Shown piece by piece: positions 37,988 through 46,246 of a stretch of 64,000 nt of DNA (positions within the stretch are counted from its first letter, which is position 1; each line of letters starts with the position of its first letter). The stretch is from assembly GCF_001439735.1 (NCBI RefSeq), contig NZ_JYLN01000007.1, positions 62,001 to 126,000 on the forward strand. The letters run 5' to 3'. The position numbers and the translations under genes were made by a program. The notes under the pieces are model-generated. The model was given only the letters and a program-made list of their open reading frames with translations. It made no database searches and was not told the origin of the DNA. The DNA comes from Pseudomonas paralactis (GTDB taxonomy: Bacteria; Pseudomonadota; Gammaproteobacteria; Pseudomonadales; Pseudomonadaceae).

Positions 37988-39922
37988 ATGAACCATCCCC
38001 CCTCGCCAAGCCACGTAGTTTTCCCCATGCAGCGCGGCCCCTTTCAAAACAACGGCGCGTCGCCCTGGTATTGCACGATCCTACTCGGCACGCCGGCGCA
38101 ATCGCTGAAGTTTGCCATCGACTCAGGCACTAATATCAACTGGATCACGTCGACGCTCTGCCGTGACGATCAGTGTGTGCATTATGCGGGTGGCCGTTTT
38201 GACGTAGAAGCTTCCAGCACCTTCAGTTTCACCGATTGCCTGCAGCGGCCCTACAGCTTTGGCCCATGGGGCACCATGCAAGTTGAGTCTGCCTCAGACG
38301 TATTGACTACACCTGCAGGCGCTCACCTGGACACTCAGCTGTTTTTGGCCGCTGCCTATGAAGGCGAGCAATTCAAACAGCTCGACTGGGACGGCGCACT
38401 TGGCTTGCCTTGCAGCAGTGCGTATGTGGAAGGTCGCAGTTCGTTTGTGCTCCAGACGTTGATGCGTGAGGGGCAGTTGGACCCTGCTTACCCTTTTGTG
38501 ACGTTTGACTACAACAGCCGCGAGCGCAATGGCAGCTGCCAAATGGGGGCCGTCGACCCATCGAAAACCCAAGGCCCACACCTGTTTTTGCCCTGGTCCG
38601 TCTACACTTCCTTGCCTGGAGTGGAATACATCTGGTCAGCCGAACTGAAGTCTTATTCAGTCGGCTCAGAGCAACTGGCGTCCAATATAAAGTTTGCTAT
38701 CGATTCCGGCTCTTCGCGGTTCAAGGGCGATGACACACTGATGCGCCAAACCCTTGCCCGTATTGCCGTGGGCGACCATCCCAAGGTTGTGCTGGGATTT
38801 GCAGACGGGGAAATCACTCTGGGTGCCGACCTGTACAACTGCCTGATCGAAGAAGGCCCGCAAAAAGGCCAAGTGCTGCCTCAGTTCAATGCTCTGGGGC
38901 TTCGCGACCTGGTACTGGTGGGGTCGGTGGTGATGGAACACTGCTATACGGTGTATGAATACCAAGTGGTGAAATGCTCTAACACGGTTTATTCCCTGGC
39001 CCCGGTGGGCATCTGGTTGTTTAATCGCCCTGACGGGCCTCAGATCATTACGCAATCGTCTTCGAAGCGCTTCATAGCCGGCGAGCGAACGGTGCTCAAC
39101 GGCAGGACCACCCTGCCGAACTCTGCTGACGCAACTGTCTCAGTCGCGGGGACGTGGCAGAACGACTATGGCTCCTTGATGTCCCTGCAGGTCTCGGGCC
39201 AGCAAGTCTTCGGCACTTATCAATCTTCAACAGGTTCAACTGGGCATTACGCAATCAGCGGTTTTTCATCGAAAACAGGCGCCACGCACGCTGAAAACCA
39301 GCCGCTGTCGCTGGCTATCGAGTGGCACGACCTTGACGAAAAAACCAGCGATCCAAGTTGGAATTGGGTCTCGGGGTTAAGCGGGCAGCTGAGTACCGGC
39401 GACACAGGCGATGTGCTAACACTCTCGCACCTGTTGATCGCGTCCAGTGATTTTCCAGACTTGGCGGGCCGTGGAACCTACATCGACAAACTGGTTTATC
39501 GTCGAGTGGCAAATCCATCACTTGCCAACCCCTGTCACACTATCGAATCAATACCTGTCGACAACGATTTGGCGGGTCGCTGGATCGCCCATGATGGAAC
39601 AACCCTGACGCTGACGGTCGAGTCTGAACGTCAGTATCGCTTTGGGGTGGTTCGGGGGTATCTGACATCCAGCGCTAGCGATGCCGTCGTCGACGTATGC
39701 GGTTTTACCGATATCAATGCAGTAGCGAGCAAGCTTGCGTTTCAATCCGTGAGTTTGAGCGTCAGCAATACCCCGGACGCAACGCTTGCGACACTGAGTG
39801 GCACATTGGACCTGGCACAGAGCACCTTGAGTCTACTTGTGCTAACAAGTGTTCCTGGCGTGCCGGCACAGGCGTACCTGGCAACGAAAATTTCGCCATT
39901 GAGTTTCATCCGCGCTACTTGA
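37988..39922 (+). CDS. Pepsin-family (A1) aspartic peptidase fused to avidin-like domains
   Basis: 644 residues. Residues 25-345 read as a complete bilobal A1 peptidase: ILLGTPAQS then the first catalytic Asp45 in FAIDSGTNINW, a flap-like YSFGPWGTMQ at 89-98, WDGALGLPCSS at 134-144, the second catalytic Asp239 in FAIDSGSS, and the C-lobe LVLVGSVVMEHCYTVYEYQ at 308-326. Residues 386-506 match an avidin/streptavidin barrel: AGTWQNDYGS, FGTYQSS, LAIEWHD, LSGQLST, and a final Asp500. Residues 527-640 look like a second, divergent barrel (LAGRWIAHDG to YLATKISPLSF). No signal peptide or propeptide is seen. GGAG precedes the ATG. Pepsin-type enzymes are rare in bacteria; biological role unknown. 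Confidence 0.85.
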   Translation: MNHPPSPSHVVFPMQRGPFQNNGASPWYCTILLGTPAQSLKFAIDSGTNINWITSTLCRDDQCVHYAGGRFDVEASSTFSFTDCLQRPYSFGPWGTMQVESASDVLTTPAGAHLDTQLFLAAAYEGEQFKQLDWDGALGLPCSSAYVEGRSSFVLQTLMREGQLDPAYPFVTFDYNSRERNGSCQMGAVDPSKTQGPHLFLPWSVYTSLPGVEYIWSAELKSYSVGSEQLASNIKFAIDSGSSRFKGDDTLMRQTLARIAVGDHPKVVLGFADGEITLGADLYNCLIEEGPQKGQVLPQFNALGLRDLVLVGSVVMEHCYTVYEYQVVKCSNTVYSLAPVGIWLFNRPDGPQIITQSSSKRFIAGERTVLNGRTTLPNSADATVSVAGTWQNDYGSLMSLQVSGQQVFGTYQSSTGSTGHYAISGFSSKTGATHAENQPLSLAIEWHDLDEKTSDPSWNWVSGLSGQLSTGDTGDVLTLSHLLIASSDFPDLAGRGTYIDKLVYRRVANPSLANPCHTIESIPVDNDLAGRWIAHDGTTLTLTVESERQYRFGVVRGYLTSSASDAVVDVCGFTDINAVASKLAFQSVSLSVSNTPDATLATLSGTLDLAQSTLSLLVLTSVPGVPAQAYLATKISPLSFIRAT

Positions 39923-40925
39923 CCAACCTTTTTTCCTTCGAGGGCCTGTAACCGAAATACGCGCTGTAGCACTTGCTGAAATGGCTCGGCGAGACAAACC
40001 CGCAAGCCACCAGCACATCCACCTGGGACAGCTCGGTATGCTGCAACAGGCGCCGCGCTTCAGTCACACGCAATTCCATGTAGTAGCGTTGCGGCGTAGT
40101 TCCCAGTTGCTCCTTGAACAGGCGCTCCAGTTGGCGGCGGGAGCGACCGGCGTAAACCGCGAGTTGGTCGAGTTCCAGGGGTTCTTCGAGGTTGGCGTCC
40201 ATCAGCTTTACCACTTCACGCAACGGTGCGCTGACACAGACGTTTTCGGTGGGTTTGATACGGCGATAGCGCGACTCTTCGAACGCCAGGATATCTTCGA
40301 TACCTTCGACCAATGCTTTGCCATGCAGGCTCTTGATCCAATCCAGCGCCATGTGGAAAGCACCGGAGGGGCTGGACGCAGTGAGGCGATCACGGTCGAT
40401 CACGTAGGGCTCGCTGGTGACCTGGGCGCCTTTGGACACTTCCGCCAGCGCCGGACGGTGCTCGGGGTGAATGGCGCAGCGATAGCCCTGCAACAGGCCG
40501 GCACGACCGAGAAACCACGAGCCGTTCCACAAACCCGCCAGGCTGACACCCGCCTCGGCCGCGCTGCGCAACAGCTGGATAAACGGCTCGCTGGCCTTGA
40601 GTTCGGTGCGGAACCCCCCGCAGATAACCAGCAGATCCAGGTCCGGCAATGCCGACAGTTCCAGGCTCGCATCGGGCCGGATGACAAGGCCCAGGTCACT
40701 GATGACTTCGCCTTCGCCCCAACCGAAGGTGCGCGAAGCAAATAGCTCGGGGCGCAACAGATTGGCGGTCACCAGCGTGTCCAGGGTCTGAGTGAAAGCG
40801 GGCAGAGAGAAGTGTTCAAGCAGCAGGAAACCGACGCGGGTGACCAACGCTGCTTGCCGGGAGGGATCGTTGAGGTAGCGCAGGTTCTTGCCTTGCATGC
40901 CACCGCTGAATTGGCGTCTTTCCAT
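39915..40925 (-). CDS. GlxA-type AraC regulator (DJ-1/PfpI domain plus HTH)
   Basis: 336 residues from the ATG at 40925; a GTG at 40940 and an ATG at 40898 (with GGTGG upstream) are alternatives. The N-terminal DJ-1/PfpI-like sensor (VGFLLLEHFSLPAF, DLLVICGGFRTEL, SLAGLWNGSWFLG, with Trp-Asn in place of the usual Cys-x-Gly elbow) is followed by an AraC DNA-binding region (EPLELDQLAVYAGRSRRQLE, then VSPSHFSKCYSAYFGYRPS). The effector is unknown. It converges on the peptidase gene and their 3' ends overlap by 8 bp, so it need not regulate it. Confidence 0.88.
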   Translation of the reverse strand: MERRQFSGGMQGKNLRYLNDPSRQAALVTRVGFLLLEHFSLPAFTQTLDTLVTANLLRPELFASRTFGWGEGEVISDLGLVIRPDASLELSALPDLDLLVICGGFRTELKASEPFIQLLRSAAEAGVSLAGLWNGSWFLGRAGLLQGYRCAIHPEHRPALAEVSKGAQVTSEPYVIDRDRLTASSPSGAFHMALDWIKSLHGKALVEGIEDILAFEESRYRRIKPTENVCVSAPLREVVKLMDANLEEPLELDQLAVYAGRSRRQLERLFKEQLGTTPQRYYMELRVTEARRLLQHTELSQVDVLVACGFVSPSHFSKCYSAYFGYRPSKEKRLVK

Positions 40926-41090
40926 CGAGGGTGGGCCCACTCTTATTGTTGATGCAGTGGGCGCTATCTTAGGGGCAAATGCAGTGGCTGTCTCAGGGGA
41001 TGGCGCTGATCTTTATAAAAACTGTTGGCGTGAAAAGCCGCGGCTTAGGCGCTCGGGCTTAATCTGATACGGTTTTTTCTTTTCTATCTG

Positions 41091-41117
41091 CGCCTGTATT
41101 GAAAACGCCTACAGGCG
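41091..41117. other. Hairpin upstream of the small membrane peptide gene
   Basis: A perfect 8-bp inverted repeat (CGCCTGTA/TACAGGCG, 11-base loop) about 50 bases before the peptide start. It may be an operator or leader structure; function unknown. The rest of the gap 40926-41169 shows no gene. Confidence 0.4.
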
Positions 41118-41169
41118 GACAATACCCTCATCCCGACATTCCTGTCGTCCCCTTCCCTTCGGAGGCCTT

Positions 41170-41253
41170 ATGACCAAGATGGCAATTTTCCTGTTCGGCT
41201 TTTTGGTGCTGACCATTGGTATTGGCATGCTGGCGACTATCTCGCCGGTCTAG
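41170..41253 (+). CDS. 27-residue single-pass membrane peptide
   Basis: A short open frame with a strong ribosome-binding site (GGAGG ending 5 bases before the ATG). The product begins MTKMAIFLFGFLVLTIGIGM and ends LATISPV, a basic residue then one continuous hydrophobic helix, with no similarity recognised. A good rho-independent terminator follows about 85 bases later. It is too short for most gene finders. Function unknown; small membrane peptides of this sort often associate with larger membrane proteins. Confidence 0.6.
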   Translation: MTKMAIFLFGFLVLTIGIGMLATISPV

Positions 41254-41338
41254 GCGCATTTCGATTCAGGAGCGCGTTTCACAAAGCTTTCACAGACGAG
41301 CGCCTATTGTGCCTACAGCTCCTGAAAACATCCCTTTT

Positions 41339-41367
41339 AGCCCGCCCCCCATCGCGGGCTTTTCTTT
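41339..41367 (+). terminator. Rho-independent terminator
   Basis: Stem AGCCCGC/GCGGGCT with a loop of about 8 bases followed by TTTCTTT. It ends the transcript of the 27-residue peptide gene. Confidence 0.8.
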
Positions 41368-41487
41368 GCCTGGGATTTTTCCCTGCGCACTGGTATGACT
41401 ACCCTGTCAAAAGGGTTGCACGCTTAATCGCCGGGCGTGTGGGCGCAGGTCAGAATCGAATGGATACCGACCTGCCGTGAGTGTCCT

Positions 41488-42303
41488 TTACTTCCCTGCC
41501 CCGGAAGCGTCCTGCTCGACCACCATATCCAGTACATAGACCTTCGAAGGCGCGTCTGCGGGAGGATTCTTCCATTCGTATTGCTTGACCCGCAGCACAG
41601 TGCGCACGCCGTCATGATGCTCGAAGCCTTCGATAGGCTGATACAGCGGATGCCATGCGTCCTGGGTCGCAAGTTGCAGGCCGGCGTCATCGTAGCGCCG
41701 CTCGCGCACCTGCAGACACTGATAATCAGGGATCATCGGGTGACTGCATTTGACGGTCTTGGCAGCTACCTCCAGGAACTTGACCTCTCCCTCGCTCCCG
41801 TAACGCGTCTGTGGCGTAGCCTCGCCCTGCAGCTTGAGCACCGAGCCGTCGGCTGTAGTCAGTTGCAGCATCGGCGCCGTGTTATCGCCGGTGATGACAG
41901 CGCGCAGATCGCCCTTGAACAGTCGGGCGACCTCTGCGTCAAGGTCCATCAGGTTCTTGTCGCAGGCCATAAGCGTTGAAGCCAGTGACTGCACCTTCAA
42001 TACCCCGTCCTGATACTGATAGCCACCGAATTGACCGTTGCAGCCGCCGCTGATGCTCAGATTCCTGTCGCCGAAGGAAACGCGCAGCTTGCGCTCGATG
42101 CCTTTATTCAGAACGGCGAGCGGTTTACCCGCGGCATCATTGGCCGAGACCAGGTCCCAGTAGTAAGCGGGTAAAGCGGGCTGGGCGACAGCAGCCGAGG
42201 TAGTCGTGAGCATGGAGGGCGAGTCCTCATGGCTTGGGGAGGTGGAGGCACAGCCCTGGATCAGTGCAGCACAAACGGCTGCAAGAAGAATGTTTTGTTT
42301 CAT
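41488..42303 (-). CDS. Lipoprotein with META/HslJ and DUF4377 domains
   Basis: 271 residues from the ATG at 42303; the frame is open further but the upstream part is not protein-like. A lipoprotein signal (NILLAAVCAALIQGCAST) predicts lipidation at the Cys. The META-type domain (about 45-150) has the ISGGCNGQFGGYQYQDGVL and SLASTLMACDKNLMDLDAEV elements seen in HslJ, a heat-shock-linked outer-membrane lipoprotein. A DUF4377-like domain occupies the C-terminal 110 residues (VKCSHPMIPDYQCLQVRERR). Function is unclear; envelope stress or adhesion are suggestions only. Confidence 0.85.
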   Translation of the reverse strand: MKQNILLAAVCAALIQGCASTSPSHEDSPSMLTTTSAAVAQPALPAYYWDLVSANDAAGKPLAVLNKGIERKLRVSFGDRNLSISGGCNGQFGGYQYQDGVLKVQSLASTLMACDKNLMDLDAEVARLFKGDLRAVITGDNTAPMLQLTTADGSVLKLQGEATPQTRYGSEGEVKFLEVAAKTVKCSHPMIPDYQCLQVRERRYDDAGLQLATQDAWHPLYQPIEGFEHHDGVRTVLRVKQYEWKNPPADAPSKVYVLDMVVEQDASGAGK

Positions 42304-42403
42304 GGTTCTCTCGCTTAGCTTTGATAAGTACGGACATAGTCCTGCGCTTGCCAACATACGCACTGAATAAGGGCGCTGGAAGCGTTGCCAAATCACAGAC
42401 AAT

Positions 42404-42434
42404 AAAAAACCCCGTAGACGTTAATCTACGGGGT
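42404..42434 (-). terminator. Terminator of the tRNA-Cys transcript
   Basis: A 10-bp stem (ACCCCGTAGA/TCTACGGGGT, 6-base loop) followed on the minus strand by a T-run, 9 bases past the tRNA 3' end. Confidence 0.88.
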
Positions 42435-42443
42435 TTCCAAGAG

Positions 42444-42517
42444 TGGAGGCCGAGGTCGGAATCGAACCGGCGTAGGCGGATTTGCAATCCGCTGCATAAC
42501 CATTTTGCTACTCGGCC
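42444..42517 (-). tRNA. tRNA-Cys (anticodon GCA)
   Basis: 74 nt with encoded CCA. The acceptor stem pairs GGCCGAG with CTCGGCC, the anticodon loop contains GCA between 5-bp arms (GCGGA/TCCGC), and the T loop carries GGTTCGATTCC. Standalone gene followed by a terminator; no phage integrase or att repeat is seen beside it. Confidence 0.97.
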
Positions 42518-42675
42518 TCAAACGATCAATGCCCTTGCCGCTGACATTCACCGCATACAAACTTGAGTGGGCTACGTTAAGCCGCCTCTACTCTAACTCA
42601 TTGAATACATTGAAGTTTTTAATGCTTCATTGCGTTCGATGGGCGCCATTATGTACTCATTTGCCTATGCCTGCA

Positions 42676-42718
42676 ACCCCTTGATTTCAAAAAATATTCT
42701 GCCCTGGCATCAAGGGGT
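42676..42718. other. Long-arm inverted repeat downstream of pvdQ
   Basis: A perfect 10-bp inverted repeat (ACCCCTTGAT/ATCAAGGGGT) separated by 23 bases lies 12 bases beyond the pvdQ stop. It may end or stabilise the pvdQ mRNA; no clear T-run follows the stem. Confidence 0.35.
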
Positions 42719-42729
42719 GCGGGCCTGCC

Positions 42730-45009
42730 CTATTCCTTGAGAGTGTGGAGCTGGTAGTTCGGATCGGCCTTGATCTGGGCGTCGGTGAATGGCAACGGGC
42801 GTAGTTTTTTCTCGGAGAAGGCTTGGGTCTGGTCCTTTGAGTGCTCGGACGCCGGGTTAGTGGATTCGGAAAACGCCAGTAAGCCGACGGCGTTGGGGCC
42901 GTTGTTGTCGAAGGTGACGATTTGCAGGTAGCTGGTGCCGCTGACGACCTCGCGCTTGCCATCGGCACGGGGCACGGTTTGCATGGCGTTGTAGATACCC
43001 AGTTCTTGCGGGCCGCCGTGGATGGGGGTCTGGCCGCTGACCTGGATGTCCCCCCAACGACTCACGCCGAGTTTGTTGACGTCTGCGCTGGAGGCCAGCA
43101 TGGCTTCACGCAGGGCGGCGGCCACCGGCGCGCGATCGATGGCGAGGCCGCGGGGCGTGGTCAGGGGGTGGGTCGGGTCGAAAGCGACACGCCAGGCCTC
43201 GGGGACCTGCTGCAGGTGCTGCATCAGGTTGATGAAGTGCGCCAGGCCGATGCCGCTGTCGAGGTTGGCGCGCCGGTCCCAGGTTTTCAGGCTGGTGCAC
43301 AGTGGCTGGAGCGCGGCGGCGTCGGAGCCGAGTTGCTTGGCGCAAAAATCGAGCAGGTCGGGCAGGACTTGGTCCGCCAGGTACACCTCGTTGTCCATGA
43401 CCATGTTTTGCAGGTCGCTGACGCTGATCGGCTGTTTGTCCAGGGATTGCAGGCGTTGCAGGGCGAAACGCGCACGTGGACCCAGGCCGATATTGTCCTG
43501 GCTGATCACCGGAGAGAACCCGGTCAGCGGCGCCTTGGGGTTGACCATCCAGGCGGAATCGTTGGAGTGCTGTACATAATCGGTGCGTAGCAGCTGTGGC
43601 AACTGCGCCGCCGGGAAGATCCCGGCTTGCGCGGCCTTGGGGTCGATGTCCCAAGCGCACACACTGCGGCTGCCGTCGAGCATGATCATGTGCAGGCCGG
43701 CCCGTGGGTCGCTGCATGTTGCCAGCTTGGCGGCGCTGACGTTGGGTACTACCGACAGGTTCATGTACAGGCTCTGGCCCTGATCATCGGCAGCCAGGGT
43801 GTTGACCCAGGGGATGCCTTGCAGGGTGTGCACCGAGCTTTGCAATTCCTTGAGGTTGCCAGCGCGGTTCATGGCGTACCACTGTTGCAGCACGCGATCG
43901 TTACCCAGATTCGCGTCACGCAGGCTGAAGGCGTATTTGTTGTCCCAGTCCAGTTTGCCGGGCCATTGCACCACGGGGCCGAACTGCGAACTGTAGACAG
44001 TGTGGGCAACGTTCTTGAGGCTGCCATCGGCCTGTTTGGCCTGCACGGTCAGCGTGGTTTTATTCAGGGCCACAGACTTGCCATCAAGCATATAGCGCGT
44101 GGAATCCCTGGGGTCCAGGGTCAGCCGGTACAGGGTGAAGTGCTTGGAGGTGTCCACGGTATGCGTCCACGCTACGTGCTGGTTGAAGCCGATATTCACC
44201 ACCGGCAGCCCTGGCAGTGCGGCGCCCATCACATCCAGTTGGCCAGGGATGGTCAGGTGCATTTCGTAGAAACGCATACCACCCACCCAAGGAAAATGCG
44301 GGTTGGCCAGCAACATCCCACGGCCATTGAACGAGCGGTCACGCCCCACCGCGACGGCATTACTGCCCCGATCGAGGCTAAAACGTTGCTGATGCGCGGC
44401 GGCCTGTTCGAATGCGCGCGCGCCGGGCTGCACACTCGCGATGGCTTGGGGCGGCGTGGCGCCCACCAAGGCTTCGGCGAACTGGCCGACGCCACCTTCT
44501 ACCAGCAACCGGCGCGTCAGCTTGACCAGATCTTCTTTAACCAGGGGGCGTACCCACGCCGCCTGGCATTGCGTGGGCGCGCCCTGCTCTTTCAAATAGC
44601 GGTTATAACCGGCCACGTAGCCTTCGATACGCTGGCGGATTTGCGGGGTCTGCGCACGCCAGAATGCCTGCACCGCGCCGGGTGTATTGAGCCAGGTAAA
44701 AAACACATCGCTAGCGAGATTGTTGCGCTCCTCCAGGGTTGCCTGCTCGGGGCCAAAGTAGCGCGCTCGCTGGCCATTCACCGTGACCACTTCATTGGCC
44801 AGCAGGCACAGGTTGTCCTGGGCGTACGCGTAACCGATGCCAAAGCCCAGACCGCGCTCATCATTGGCACGGATATGCGGCACGCCGTAGGTGGTACGCC
44901 GAATTTCAGCCGACGCCTGCGTCACTTGCTCACGCGCCGAGGCCGCGAAGTTCAGCCCCAGCAGCAACCCTGCCACGCAGACCCTGGACAACCCTTTGGA
45001 AATAATCAC
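42730..45009 (-). CDS. pvdQ: Pyoverdine-maturation / acyl-homoserine-lactone acylase PvdQ
   Basis: 759 residues from the GTG at 45009, close to P. aeruginosa PvdQ (762). It is an Ntn-hydrolase made as a precursor, exported (signal MIISKGLSRVCVAGLLLGLN then FAASA) and self-cleaved in the periplasm at Gly215-Ser216 (DRGSNAVAVG), Ser216 being the catalytic nucleophile. It removes the fatty acid from pyoverdine precursors and can hydrolyse long-chain acyl-homoserine lactones. A TTG giving 780 residues falls inside the PvdS-type promoter, which rules it out. It is divergent from a PA2384-type gene, the same pairing I recall in P. aeruginosa. Confidence 0.94.
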   Translation of the reverse strand: MIISKGLSRVCVAGLLLGLNFAASAREQVTQASAEIRRTTYGVPHIRANDERGLGFGIGYAYAQDNLCLLANEVVTVNGQRARYFGPEQATLEERNNLASDVFFTWLNTPGAVQAFWRAQTPQIRQRIEGYVAGYNRYLKEQGAPTQCQAAWVRPLVKEDLVKLTRRLLVEGGVGQFAEALVGATPPQAIASVQPGARAFEQAAAHQQRFSLDRGSNAVAVGRDRSFNGRGMLLANPHFPWVGGMRFYEMHLTIPGQLDVMGAALPGLPVVNIGFNQHVAWTHTVDTSKHFTLYRLTLDPRDSTRYMLDGKSVALNKTTLTVQAKQADGSLKNVAHTVYSSQFGPVVQWPGKLDWDNKYAFSLRDANLGNDRVLQQWYAMNRAGNLKELQSSVHTLQGIPWVNTLAADDQGQSLYMNLSVVPNVSAAKLATCSDPRAGLHMIMLDGSRSVCAWDIDPKAAQAGIFPAAQLPQLLRTDYVQHSNDSAWMVNPKAPLTGFSPVISQDNIGLGPRARFALQRLQSLDKQPISVSDLQNMVMDNEVYLADQVLPDLLDFCAKQLGSDAAALQPLCTSLKTWDRRANLDSGIGLAHFINLMQHLQQVPEAWRVAFDPTHPLTTPRGLAIDRAPVAAALREAMLASSADVNKLGVSRWGDIQVSGQTPIHGGPQELGIYNAMQTVPRADGKREVVSGTSYLQIVTFDNNGPNAVGLLAFSESTNPASEHSKDQTQAFSEKKLRPLPFTDAQIKADPNYQLHTLKE

Positions 45010-45066
45010 GCCGACCCCACAGTCAAATTGAACACCCTCGGTAGATACAACTACCCCACCGTAAGG

Positions 45067-45090
45067 ACGCAAATAACCGGGAATAATTTA
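45067..45090 (-). promoter_or_regulatory. PvdS iron-starvation (IS) box upstream of pvdQ
   Basis: On the minus strand TAAAT (45086-45090) is followed after exactly 16 bases by CGT (45067-45069), matching the extracytoplasmic sigma factor PvdS consensus TAAAT-N16/17-CGT. Transcription would start near 45060, about 50 bases before the GTG. Confidence 0.75.
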
Positions 45091-45246
45091 GCCGCGAAAG
45101 GGGCTTATCCAGGCCCTCCACAGTGTGACAAACCTGATACCGACAAATTTTCTACATGCGGCACTTCATGATTTTGCTTTCTCGTTCGTCTTATTGAATA
45201 AGAGCACCATCATTTTCCTGATCAGGCTCTGATAAGGAGTTTTTGC

Positions 45247-45627
45247 ATGTACAACCCGCAAGTGCCCACGGATGGACATTCACCGGCTGCCGAAGCCAAC
45301 TACGGCAACGGCCCGCAAGGCTTCGGCAAGGCGCCCGAACAGCAAGGCAACCAGCGCATTCGCCATTTGCTCAAGTGCTTCGGTCTGCGCACCAGCCTGA
45401 TTCGGCTGAAGGTCATCGACGCCCTCCTCACCGCCGCCGACAATCAGCGCACCCTGGGAGTACGGGGCGTGCACAGCCACTTGCTGGAACTGGGCATCCC
45501 GTTGTCGTTTCTCAGCGTGCGAGAGGTGCTCAAGCGCCTGTGCAGCGAGGGCGTGCTCACCCTCAATGCCGATAAAAGCTACAGCCTCCATGAAGAGGCT
45601 GCCAAAGTGCTCGAAGGTCGCGCCTGA
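45247..45627 (+). CDS. Fur-like winged-helix protein lacking the metal/dimer domain (PA2384-type)
   Basis: 126 residues. After a 35-residue flexible N-terminus (Pro/Gly/Gln-rich), residues 37-115 form a Fur-type winged helix (HLLKCFGLRTSLIRLKVIDA, then FLSVREVLKRLCSEGVLTL). The Fur C-terminal dimerisation region and its metal-binding His/Cys cluster are absent. The homologous gene next to pvdQ in P. aeruginosa, PA2384, is reported to affect the iron-starvation response. AAGGAG lies 8 bases before the ATG. It is divergent from pvdQ. Confidence 0.8.
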   Translation: MYNPQVPTDGHSPAAEANYGNGPQGFGKAPEQQGNQRIRHLLKCFGLRTSLIRLKVIDALLTAADNQRTLGVRGVHSHLLELGIPLSFLSVREVLKRLCSEGVLTLNADKSYSLHEEAAKVLEGRA

Positions 45628-45642
45628 CACACGCCCCTTCGA

Positions 45643-45837
45643 TCAGAAGTTCGGCTTGACCTTACGACGCATGATGCCGTTGATCACAACCACCACCACG
45701 GCAATCGCAATGGCCAGGTACTGGAAGGTCTTTTCACTGATCACGCCAATGTTCTGCAGGTAGGACAGGCCGAACATCGAGGCCAGCACAGCCAGAGCGA
45801 TCAAAATCGAGTATTTCAAGCGTTGCTTTTGGGTCAT
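45643..45837 (-). CDS. Small inner-membrane protein, two predicted helices
   Basis: 64 residues with two hydrophobic stretches (SILIALAVLASMFGLSYL and YLAIAIAVVVVVINGIM) flanked by basic ends (MTQKQRLKY and RRKVKPNF). No family is recognised. CAGG lies about 9 bases before the ATG. It converges with the PA2384-type gene, 15 bp between stops. Confidence 0.75.
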   Translation of the reverse strand: MTQKQRLKYSILIALAVLASMFGLSYLQNIGVISEKTFQYLAIAIAVVVVVINGIMRRKVKPNF

Positions 45838-46009
45838 GACGAATTCCTGGACCTGAAGGTTGTATCCACTGTGTATCGCCGCTCATGCCAAGCACATACC
45901 CAATTACGGGGACGGCACCGCGTCGGCGGGGTCTTATGTTACAGGCGATGAACAGATTTGGCTTGTCCTACGCCTGACAGACCTATGAAGCCCCGTGGAG
46001 CATTGAGAA

Positions 46010-46246
46010 ATGCTTCGACGGCTTACCCTGCTGGTTCCCCTGATGATCATGCTAAGCCTGTGCGGTTGTTTCTCTTCCCACGCGGCGCAGGCTGGCATGA
46101 TCACCGCGATGATGGCGGCCGAGTTTACGAACGCCGCTGACCCCTTCCGAATACCTCTTCCTATCGACCTGCCCCTGCGTGCACAGCGTGTGCAGCAAGC
46201 CCTCTTTTCCCGGTGTTGCTGCACCGATGCGGTACATATTCGTTAA
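46010..46246 (+). CDS. Possible small lipoprotein-like ORF
   Basis: 78 residues, preceded by GGAG at 45996-45999. The N-terminus (MLRRLTLLVPLMIMLSLCGC) resembles a lipoprotein signal with Cys at the end; the rest is composition-poor with three consecutive Cys near the C-terminus. It is the only candidate in 45838-46374 and may be spurious. It overlaps the longest reading of the following toxin gene but not the preferred start. Confidence 0.35.
   Translation: MLRRLTLLVPLMIMLSLCGCFSSHAAQAGMITAMMAAEFTNAADPFRIPLPIDLPLRAQRVQQALFSRCCCTDAVHIR

Noticed and set aside
42404..42729. tRNA-Cys as an integration site for a mobile island
   Set aside because: No integrase gene and no repeated tRNA 3' end were seen on either side.
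45010..45072. 21-residue longer N-terminus for PvdQ (TTG start)
   Set aside because: The TTG lies within the PvdS-type promoter and would put extra polar residues before the signal peptide.
42922..45171. Long plus-strand ORFs opposite pvdQ
   Set aside because: They are shadows produced by high-GC third positions; pvdQ on the minus strand matches its family throughout.
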